Source of the DNA: an uncultured Phascolarctobacterium sp. | GTDB taxonomy: Bacteria > Bacillota > Negativicutes > Acidaminococcales > Acidaminococcaceae | Length of the DNA stretch: 11,569 bases | Reading direction: 5' to 3' | NCBI GenBank assembly: GCA_937906915.1 | Contig: CALCUU010000239.1 | Coordinates: 1 to 11,569 of the forward strand | Part shown: positions 5,483 through 11,569 of the stretch, piece after piece | Layout: each line of letters opens with the position of its first letter | Position numbering within the stretch: the first letter of the stretch is position 1 | Notes under the pieces: generated by a model | Database searches by the model: none | The model's input: the letters and a program-made list of their open reading frames with translations, nothing else | What the model was told of the DNA's origin: nothing | Position numbers and translations under genes: made by a program

Positions 5483-6703
5483 ATGAAAAAAGAAGATATT
5501 AAAAAAGTAGTTCTGGCTTACTCCGGTGGCCTTGATACATCCGTAATCATTCCTTGGTTGAAAGATAACTACAACAACTGCGAAGTTATCGCTGTTTGCG
5601 CTGACCTTGGTCAAGGCGACGAATTGGATCCGGTTTATGACAAAGCTCTCAACACCGGTGCAAGCAAATGCTTCATCCTCGACTTGAAAGAAGAATTCAT
5701 CACTGACTATGTATGGCCCACCGTTAAAGCTGGCGCTGTATATGAAAAGAAATATTTGTTGGGCACTTCCTTTGCTCGTCCGTTGATTGCTAAAAAATTG
5801 GTAGAAATCGCTATCGCTGAAGGCGCTGACGCAATCGCTCACGGTGCTACCGGTAAAGGCAATGACCAAGTTCGTTTCGAACTTTCCTGCAAAGCTTTGG
5901 CTCCTCAATTGGCAATCATCGCTCCTTGGCGTGAATGGACCTTCCGTTCTCGTGAAGACGAAATCGAATATGCAGAAGCACACAACATTCCCATCCCTGT
6001 ATCTAAAGATCATGACTACTCCATGGACCGCAACATCTGGCACTTGAGCCATGAAGGTTCCGACCTTGAAGATCCCTGGAATGCTCCGAAAGATGAACTC
6101 TTCATCGTAACCAACACTCCGGAAAAAGCTCCTGACAAACCGGAATACATTGAAGTTGACTACGAAGAAGGCGTTCCCGTTGCAGTAAACGGCGAAAAAC
6201 TTTCCCCGTTGGCATTGGTAGAAAAACTTAACGAAATCGGTATCCGCAATGCAATCGGTATCACCGATATGGTAGAAGACCGTCTCGTTGGCATGAAATC
6301 CCGTGGTGTTTATGAAAATCCCGCAGGCGCAATCATCTACTTCGGTCACAATGATCTGGAAAACCTCTGCCTTGACCGTGCAACCCAATCCTTCAAACAA
6401 CAAGTTTCCATCCGTTACTCTGAATTGGTATACGATGGCATGTGGTTCAGCCCGCTTCGTGAAGCATTGGACGGCTTCGTAAACGAAACTCAAAAAACCG
6501 TTACCGGTACTGTTCGTATGAAACTTTACAAAGGCAACATCTACAGTGCAGGCGTTAAATCCCCGTACTCCCTGTACAGCCAAGAATATGTAACCTTCGG
6601 CGAAGACGAAGTTTACAACCAAGCAGACGCAACCGGCTTCATCAACCTCTTCGGTTTGCCGCTGAAAGTTCGCGCTCTGATGAAACAAGGTGTACTGAAA
6701 TAA
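5483..6703 (+). CDS. argG: argininosuccinate synthase ArgG
   Basis: ArgG condenses citrulline with aspartate, using ATP to form a citrullyl-AMP intermediate, and yields argininosuccinate. The 406-residue protein opens with AYSGGLDTSVII, whose SGGLDTS (14-20) is the N-type ATP-pyrophosphatase loop. It continues with ADLGQGDE (40-47), AHGATGKGNDQVRFE, which binds citrulline and aspartate, and YSMDRNIWHLSHEG. AGGAGG at 5469-5474 with 8 bases spacing supports ATG 5483. Codon use is strongly biased (CAA for Gln, GGT/GGC for Gly), as in highly expressed genes. It has its own promoter in the gap after argF and shares its last base with the argH start codon. Confidence 0.98.
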   Translation: MKKEDIKKVVLAYSGGLDTSVIIPWLKDNYNNCEVIAVCADLGQGDELDPVYDKALNTGASKCFILDLKEEFITDYVWPTVKAGAVYEKKYLLGTSFARPLIAKKLVEIAIAEGADAIAHGATGKGNDQVRFELSCKALAPQLAIIAPWREWTFRSREDEIEYAEAHNIPIPVSKDHDYSMDRNIWHLSHEGSDLEDPWNAPKDELFIVTNTPEKAPDKPEYIEVDYEEGVPVAVNGEKLSPLALVEKLNEIGIRNAIGITDMVEDRLVGMKSRGVYENPAGAIIYFGHNDLENLCLDRATQSFKQQVSIRYSELVYDGMWFSPLREALDGFVNETQKTVTGTVRMKLYKGNIYSAGVKSPYSLYSQEYVTFGEDEVYNQADATGFINLFGLPLKVRALMKQGVLK

Positions 6704-8115
6704 TGGCTAAGCTCTGGGGCGGCAGATTCAGTAAAAATACTAACGAATTAGTGGACGCATTTAATGCGTCCATTGATTTTGATAAACGTTTATATAATGA
6801 AGATATCCGTGGCAGTATTGCTCACGCTAAGATGCTGGCAAAATGCGGAATCATTCCGGCAGAGGACGGGGAAAAAATCGTTGCCGGTTTGAAGGATATC
6901 TTGGCTGATATTGAAGCAGGTAACTTTAGCTTTGAAGTTGCTTTGGAAGATATCCATATGAACGTTGAAGCACGTTTGACCGAGCGTATTGGTCAAGCTG
7001 GTGCTCGTTTGCATACCGCGCGTAGCCGTAACGACCAAGTAGCGCTGGATATGCACATGTATATGAAACGTGAAGTAGCGGAAATCGCAGAGCTTCTTAT
7101 CAATTTTGAAAAGGCTCTCTTAACCGTTGCTAAAAAACATGATAAAACCCTAATGCCCGGTTACACTCATCTTCAAAGAGCGCAACCGATTACCTTCGCT
7201 CATCATCTGTTGGCATATTTTAATATGCTGCAACGTGACTTCCGTCGCCTGTTAGGCGTGTGGGAAGGTGCGGACATGATGCCCTTGGGCGCTGGTGCAA
7301 TTGCAGGTACCACTTTCCCCATTGACCGTCACGATGTGGCAGCTCAATTGAATTTTGGCAAAGTGTACTGCAACAGCATGGACGCAGTTAGCGATAGGGA
7401 CTATGTTATTGAATTCTTGTCCTTCGCTTCTATGCTCATGATGCACATGAGCCGTTTGAGTGAAGAAATCTGCCTGTGGAGCAGCACTGAATTTGGCTTT
7501 ATCGAATTGGACGACGCTTTTGCAACTGGTTCTTCTATGATGCCGCAAAAGAAAAATCCTGATATTGCTGAACTCGTACGTGGCAAAACCGGTCGCGTGT
7601 ATGGTCATTTGCAAGCAATGCTTGTTACTGCAAAGGGCTTGCCCTTAACCTACAACAAGGATTTGCAAGAAGATAAAGAAGGCTTCTTCGATGCAGTGGA
7701 CACCATCAAATTTAGTCTTGCTGTTTATCGTGATATGATTCTCACCATGACTGTGAACGTTGATAAAATGCAACAAGCAGTTAGCAAGGATTTCTCCAAT
7801 GCTACTGACCTTGCAGATTATCTGGTTCGCAAAGGCTTGCCCTTCCGTCAAGCTCACGAAGTTGTTGGCAAATGCGTAGCCTACGCAATCTTGAACGATA
7901 AATTCCTGCCGGAAATCTCTTTGGAAGAATACAAAGAGTTCTCCGAATTGTTCGAGGCTGATTTGCTGGAAGCATTGAAACCCTACAATTGCGTAGCTGC
8001 TCGTAAGTCCTACGGCGGTCCTGCCTTCAGTGAAAATGAAAAGCAATTCGCTATTGGCGACGAAGTAATTGCTGCTCAAGAAAAAACTTTGGCTGAGCTG
8101 CAAGCAAATTTATAA
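6703..8115 (+). CDS. argH: argininosuccinate lyase ArgH
   Basis: ArgH splits argininosuccinate into arginine and fumarate, the final step of the pathway. The 470-residue length matches the family. It begins LWGGRFSK, typical of ArgH. It carries TARSRNDQVALDMHMY (105-120, substrate binding), PGYTHLQRAQP (152-162, with the conserved His156), and the fumarase/aspartase superfamily signature GSSMMPQKKNPD (276-287), whose serine loop supplies the catalytic base. The start ATG overlaps the argG stop by one base (TAATG) and has no evident Shine-Dalgarno of its own, so translation is probably coupled to argG. A strong terminator follows 10 bp after the stop. Confidence 0.98.
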   Translation: MAKLWGGRFSKNTNELVDAFNASIDFDKRLYNEDIRGSIAHAKMLAKCGIIPAEDGEKIVAGLKDILADIEAGNFSFEVALEDIHMNVEARLTERIGQAGARLHTARSRNDQVALDMHMYMKREVAEIAELLINFEKALLTVAKKHDKTLMPGYTHLQRAQPITFAHHLLAYFNMLQRDFRRLLGVWEGADMMPLGAGAIAGTTFPIDRHDVAAQLNFGKVYCNSMDAVSDRDYVIEFLSFASMLMMHMSRLSEEICLWSSTEFGFIELDDAFATGSSMMPQKKNPDIAELVRGKTGRVYGHLQAMLVTAKGLPLTYNKDLQEDKEGFFDAVDTIKFSLAVYRDMILTMTVNVDKMQQAVSKDFSNATDLADYLVRKGLPFRQAHEVVGKCVAYAILNDKFLPEISLEEYKEFSELFEADLLEALKPYNCVAARKSYGGPAFSENEKQFAIGDEVIAAQEKTLAELQANL

Positions 8116-8125
8116 AAAATGTAAA

Positions 8126-8172
8126 AAAACCGTATTTATTCTTACAATAGAGTAAATGCGGTTTTGTTTTTT
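8126..8172 (+). terminator. intrinsic terminator after argH
   Basis: The left arm (8126-8142) and right arm (8149-8165) pair over 17 bp with two G-U wobbles, around a 6-base loop tacaat. The right arm ends in TTTT and the T-tract continues as GTTTTTT to 8172. The matching A-run on the left arm means it could also terminate transcription from the opposite strand. It separates the arginine cluster from the c-di-AMP genes. Confidence 0.9.
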
Positions 8173-8173
8173 A

Positions 8174-8182
8174 TGATATAAT
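8174..8182 (+). promoter_or_regulatory. extended -10 promoter candidate for cdaA
   Basis: TGATATAAT gives a TGn extended -10 plus consensus TATAAT (8177-8182), immediately after the terminator T-tract and about 40 bp upstream of the cdaA start. No convincing -35 lies at 16-18 bp spacing, because that space is the terminator stem. The position right after a terminator and before a new operon supports the call. Confidence 0.5.
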
Positions 8183-8222
8183 AAATTGAATAAATATTTT
8201 TTGATGTAAGTAGGTGAGTGCT

Positions 8223-9062
8223 TTGCTTATTCAAATACAAGGTCTTTTGGCTACCATAGGAATTTTAGATATCGTAGATATCGCTGTGGTTGCATATTTC
8301 TTATATACTCTGTACCAAATTCTTAAAAATACTAGGGCGGCAACCTTGGTAAAAGGCTTGCTCATTCTGTTAATCGTAATGATGGCTAGCAGATGGATGA
8401 ATCTCCACGTTATTACCTGGTTGATGGAAAAAAGTATGACCGTAATCTTAGTCGCTTTGCCCGTAGTTTTCCAACCGGAGCTGCGTCGCGCACTGGAACA
8501 AATTGGTCGTGGCAAATGGTTCCATAAGGGCGGTAGCGAATTGGACGAAGCTGAATTTGAAACCTTGCTCAGTAATGTAACTAATGCTACCGTAGCTATG
8601 AGCCGTCGTAAGGTTGGTGCGTTGATGGTTTTTGAACGCAACACTGGTTTGGAAGAGCGTATTGAAACCGGTATCGCCATTGATGGTCTCGTTAGCGAAG
8701 GTTTGCTTCTGAATATTTTTGAAAAAGACACTCCCTTGCACGACGGTGCGGTTATCATCCGTGGTAAACGTGTGGTAGCAGCAACCTGTTTGCTTCCCTT
8801 AACAGAGAACCGCAATCTTAGTAAGGACTTAGGTACTCGTCATAGAGCAGGCTTGGGCGTGTCCGAGCAATCCGATGCTGTTGTACTTATTGTCAGCGAA
8901 GAGACTGGTACCATCTCCATTGCTCGTAATGGCGAGCTGATGCGTTACCTCCACGCAGATGATGTGCGTGAAATTTTGCGTGACGCTTTGTTTAACCAAG
9001 GCAAGAATGTAAAAGAAGCAGTTAAGGAAAAATTCAAAAGCTTCAAAGGAGAGAAAAAATGA
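8223..9062 (+). CDS. cdaA: diadenylate cyclase CdaA (DisA_N domain, membrane bound)
   Basis: CdaA joins two ATP molecules into c-di-AMP, the messenger that controls potassium and osmolyte transport and cell-wall balance in Bacillota. The N-terminal ~85 residues contain three hydrophobic segments (around IVDIAVVAYFLYTLY, LVKGLLILLIVMMA and SMTVILVALPVVF). The DisA_N catalytic domain follows, with LHDGAVIIRG (DGA motif, about 174-176) and GTRHRAGLGVSE (RHR, about 206-208), both needed for ATP binding and catalysis. The length of about 280 residues is usual. I chose TTG 8223 because GGTGA (8213-8217) sits 5 bases upstream of it. A GTG at 8214 would add three residues but has no ribosome binding site. 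The gene ends in ATGA shared with cdaR. The older names dacA and ybbP refer to the same family. Confidence 0.95.
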   Translation: MLIQIQGLLATIGILDIVDIAVVAYFLYTLYQILKNTRAATLVKGLLILLIVMMASRWMNLHVITWLMEKSMTVILVALPVVFQPELRRALEQIGRGKWFHKGGSELDEAEFETLLSNVTNATVAMSRRKVGALMVFERNTGLEERIETGIAIDGLVSEGLLLNIFEKDTPLHDGAVIIRGKRVVAATCLLPLTENRNLSKDLGTRHRAGLGVSEQSDAVVLIVSEETGTISIARNGELMRYLHADDVREILRDALFNQGKNVKEAVKEKFKSFKGEKK

Positions 9063-9988
9063 ATTTTCTCGAGGATTTGTTTAAAAAAGAAAATTTGTTG
9101 GCACGAATAATCTCCGTGGTAGTAGCTTGCTTCTTGTGGGCTTACGTTATGATGGAGCAAAATCCCATTGTGGAACGTTATTATGAAGTGCCTTTACAGC
9201 AAAAAAACGTGGCTGAAACTATGGCAGTATTCAACGCACCGGAGGTTGTTACCGTACAGGTGCGTGCATCCCGCTTGCTTTTAGGTGATAGCGCTGTTCA
9301 AGATATTGTTGCTTATATTGATTTGCAGGATGTTTCTGAAGGACAGCAAAAGCTTCCTGTAACAGCTGTTTTTACCAAGGGCGAAGTTGTCAACGTGCTT
9401 CCCAAGGAAGTAAACGTATTGGTTGACCACATTACAGAAAAAACTGTTCCGGTGGAAACAAGTGTTGTTGATAATTCTGATGAAGATATAACTGTTGATA
9501 GTAAGAGTATTAACCCTGCTAAGGCTGTTGTTCGTGGTGCGTCCACTAAGCTGAATAAGATTGATAAGGTTACAGCGCCTGTAAGCATTAAAGACCAAAG
9601 GGAAAACTTCCAAGCGGAATGTATTTTGGTTGCTTTAGATGAAAACGGCAAACTTGTTAGCGATGTACATATCATTCCTGATAAGGCAACTGTTGACGCT
9701 ATTATTGTCCGCAAGATGGTTTCTGCAGAGCTTCCTGTGCGCGTAGTTATTGCCGGGGAAATGCATGAGGGCTTACAAGTTGCCCAGATGCAGGTGCTTC
9801 CGGAAAAAGTGCGTATCACAGCGCCTCCTTCCGTGCTGAAAAAATTGCGTGAGCTTAATACTAAGCCCATTGATATTACAACTCTTACCGGCAGTATGGC
9901 TGTAAATACTGAGCTTGACTTACCGGATAAGGTTATTCCTGACAAGCGCACGGTGCAAGTACGTTTTTCCGTAGAAAGGCAAAATTGA
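9059..9988 (+). CDS. cdaR: CdaA regulatory protein CdaR (YbbR-domain protein)
   Basis: CdaR is the membrane-anchored partner of CdaA, with extracytoplasmic YbbR repeats that modulate diadenylate cyclase activity. The 309 residues start with a short cytoplasmic stretch and one transmembrane helix (about 15-32, IISVVVACFLWAYVMM). About three beta-rich YbbR-like repeats follow, with recurring VPV/LPV...V.V..P..V strands, for example LPVTAVF...VNVLPKEVNV, ELPVRVVIAG and VLPEKVRITAPPSVL. YbbR proteins vary in repeat number, so this length is acceptable. The ATG lies in the 4-base overlap ATGA with cdaA, and GGAGA (9049-9053) precedes it. Assignment rests on the YbbR pattern plus the cdaA neighbour. 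It overlaps the next gene by one base. Confidence 0.93.
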   Translation: MNFLEDLFKKENLLARIISVVVACFLWAYVMMEQNPIVERYYEVPLQQKNVAETMAVFNAPEVVTVQVRASRLLLGDSAVQDIVAYIDLQDVSEGQQKLPVTAVFTKGEVVNVLPKEVNVLVDHITEKTVPVETSVVDNSDEDITVDSKSINPAKAVVRGASTKLNKIDKVTAPVSIKDQRENFQAECILVALDENGKLVSDVHIIPDKATVDAIIVRKMVSAELPVRVVIAGEMHEGLQVAQMQVLPEKVRITAPPSVLKKLRELNTKPIDITTLTGSMAVNTELDLPDKVIPDKRTVQVRFSVERQN

Positions 9989-11569
9989 TGAAGCTAAAGA
10001 TAAATAATGTGCGTGTTTCCCTGCTTCACGAAACGCCTTTGGAAAAGGCTGTGTGCAAGAAGCTTGGTGTGGGTAAGGACTGCGTTGGCAATATCAAGAT
10101 TATGCGCAAGGCAGTTGACGCACGTAAAAAAGATAATGTATGTTTAAATTACCACGTCCTAGCTGATGTGGATATCAATAATAAATTTGCCAAGAAGCTT
10201 TTGGCAGATAAGGATATTAGCCAATATAAGGAAGAAGCTGCTACGCCAGTAGAGTTTGGCAATTTGCCAATGAGTGCTCCGCCCGTAGTGATTGGTGCTG
10301 GACCGGCAGGCCTTTTGGCGGCGCTGGAACTTGCTAAGTATGGTTATAAACCTTTGCTTTTAGAGCGTGGCAAGCCCGTTGCCCAAAGGGTAGAGGATGT
10401 AAAACGCTTCTGGCAAACTGGTGCGTTTAACCCTGCTTCCAATGTGCAGTTTGGTGAGGGCGGTGCCGGAACTTTTTCTGACGGCAAGCTGACAACCCGC
10501 GTCAATGATCCTGTGATGAAGGATATTCTTGAAACCTTCGTGGCAGCAGGCGCTCCGGAAAATATTTTGTGGGAGCATAAGCCCCACGTTGGCACGGATA
10601 AGCTGCGTGCTATGGTAACTGGTTTAAGCAAGCAGATTGTTGCTTACGGTGGGCAGATTATGTACGAAGCCCACGTTACTGATTTCATTATCAAGAACAA
10701 TGCAGTTACAGGCGTAGTGCTGGCAAACGGTGAGAAGATTGCTGCTGGGGCAGTGGTCTTAGCCTGCGGTCACAGTGCTCGCGATACTTATAAGATGCTG
10801 GCGGCAAAGGGCGTTGGCATTACCAGTAAGCCTTTTGCTATTGGCGTGCGTATTGAGCATCCCCAAGAACTAATTGATAGAGCGCAGTATGGTACCTTTG
10901 CTGGACATAAGCTCCTTGGTGCTGCTGATTACGCTCTTGTGTACCATACTCCTGATAAAACTCGTACAGCTTATTCCTTCTGTATGTGCCCCGGTGGCTT
11001 GGTGGTTGCTGCTGCTTCCGAAAGTGGGGGCGTAGTAGTAAATGGTATGAGTATGTACAATCGAGATAGCGGTGTTGCTAACAGTGCCTTAGTTGTAAAT
11101 GTAGGCAGTGAAGATTTTGGCAGTGCGCCTCTTGACGGCGTAGAGTTCCAACGTAAATATGAGCAGCTTGCGTATGCAGCAGGTGGTAGCAATTACTATG
11201 CTCCTGCCCAAAACTTTGCCAGCTTCTTAAATGGAACTGCGCCTGATATTACTAGCCTTGCTGCTTCAACCTATCGTCCGGGAATTACACCCTGCGATTT
11301 GACAAAGGTGTTGCCTAATTATGTGTGCGATACTTTGAGAGCAGGCATAACTGATTTTGGCAGAAAGATTGCCGGCTATAATGATGGCGGTGCGCTCTTA
11401 ACGGGTGTGGAAACAAGAACTTCTGCGCCTGTGCGCATAGTGCGTGATAAACTTACTTACGTTTCCGAAACCCACGATTTGCTGTATCCGTGCGGCGAGG
11501 GGGCAGGGTATGCAGGAGGAATTATGTCTGCAGCTCTTGACGGCTATCATGTAGCTCGTGCTATTATGT
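9988..11569 (+). CDS. FAD-dependent dehydrogenase, COG2509 type (3' end cut by window edge)
   Basis: This is a flavoprotein of the family annotated as 'uncharacterized FAD-dependent dehydrogenase' (COG2509). Its substrate is not established, to my knowledge. The visible 527 residues have an N-terminal ~95-residue basic domain (starting MKLKINNVRVSLLHETPLEK) resembling the extra module of this family. A Rossmann motif VVIGAGPAGLLAALELAKYG follows (GxGxxG at 103-108), then acidic Glu126 in LLLERGK for the FAD ribose. The family signature NVQFGEGGAGTFSDGKLTTR spans 152-171, and ACGHSARDT and FAIGVRIEHP follow. The end CGEGAGYAGGIMSAALDG is the C-terminal FAD-binding block, so only a few residues should be missing. 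The start ATG overlaps the cdaR stop by one base (TGATG), implying co-translation with the c-di-AMP genes. The gene is open to the edge with no frameshift. Confidence 0.93.
   Translation, partial: MKLKINNVRVSLLHETPLEKAVCKKLGVGKDCVGNIKIMRKAVDARKKDNVCLNYHVLADVDINNKFAKKLLADKDISQYKEEAATPVEFGNLPMSAPPVVIGAGPAGLLAALELAKYGYKPLLLERGKPVAQRVEDVKRFWQTGAFNPASNVQFGEGGAGTFSDGKLTTRVNDPVMKDILETFVAAGAPENILWEHKPHVGTDKLRAMVTGLSKQIVAYGGQIMYEAHVTDFIIKNNAVTGVVLANGEKIAAGAVVLACGHSARDTYKMLAAKGVGITSKPFAIGVRIEHPQELIDRAQYGTFAGHKLLGAADYALVYHTPDKTRTAYSFCMCPGGLVVAAASESGGVVVNGMSMYNRDSGVANSALVVNVGSEDFGSAPLDGVEFQRKYEQLAYAAGGSNYYAPAQNFASFLNGTAPDITSLAASTYRPGITPCDLTKVLPNYVCDTLRAGITDFGRKIAGYNDGGALLTGVETRTSAPVRIVRDKLTYVSETHDLLYPCGEGAGYAGGIMSAALDGYHVARAIM

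Noticed and set aside
5447..6688. Long - strand open frame of about 413 codons opposite argG
   Set aside because: It is the antisense of a strongly codon-biased gene, where stop codons on the other strand become rare. The translation has no recognisable domain, and argG is beyond doubt.

Overview
The window looks like the chromosome of a low-to-mid-GC Bacillota. Protein character and gene order fit the Negativicutes (Selenomonas, Phascolarctobacterium and relatives), but I have no 16S or marker comparison, so the class is an inference. The main content is an arginine-biosynthesis cluster on the + strand, in the order argC (3' end only), argJ, argB, argD, argF, argG, argH. It is followed, after a strong intrinsic terminator, by the start of a c-di-AMP module: cdaA, cdaR and a FAD-dependent dehydrogenase of the COG2509 type that runs off the right edge.

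Region by region. Positions 1 to about 590 do not belong to this locus in any usual genome. On the - strand they hold an internal slice of leucyl-tRNA synthetase joined in frame, at a shared NSGEFDG peptide, to an internal slice of flagellar hook protein FlgE. That slice is joined head-on to the last ~45 codons of argC on the + strand. I read this end as a chimera, most likely an assembly artefact, and not as a novel fusion gene. Positions 722-946, between argC and argJ, carry no gene. They hold a 120-bp palindromic repeat (809-928) and an 18-bp sequence (724-741) that is inversely repeated at 913-930. A second copy of the 120-bp repeat, inverted relative to the first, fills the argB-argD gap (3088-3206). 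Positions 947-5370 carry argJ, argB, argD and argF. The argF-argG gap holds a good sigma-A-type promoter and a palindrome, so argGH is probably also transcribed on its own. argG and argH overlap by one base. A 17-bp-stem terminator at 8126-8172 closes the arginine cluster, and cdaA-cdaR-dehydrogenase then follow with overlapping stop and start codons.

How the genes work together. ArgJ, ArgB, ArgC and ArgD build N-acetylornithine from glutamate and acetyl groups. ArgJ transfers the acetyl group back to glutamate, so ornithine is made in a cycle with no need for ArgE. ArgF, ArgG and ArgH convert ornithine to citrulline, argininosuccinate and arginine. Carbamoyl-phosphate synthetase and ArgR are not in the window. 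CdaA makes the second messenger c-di-AMP at the membrane, and CdaR is its membrane-anchored partner. In many Bacillota glmM lies downstream of this pair, so it may follow just beyond the edge.

The most interesting non-coding content is the pair of palindromic ~120-bp repeats in two junctions of the same operon. One of them can form competing long-range RNA pairings just ahead of the argJ ribosome binding site. I found no CRISPR array, tRNA, rRNA, transposase or defence system.
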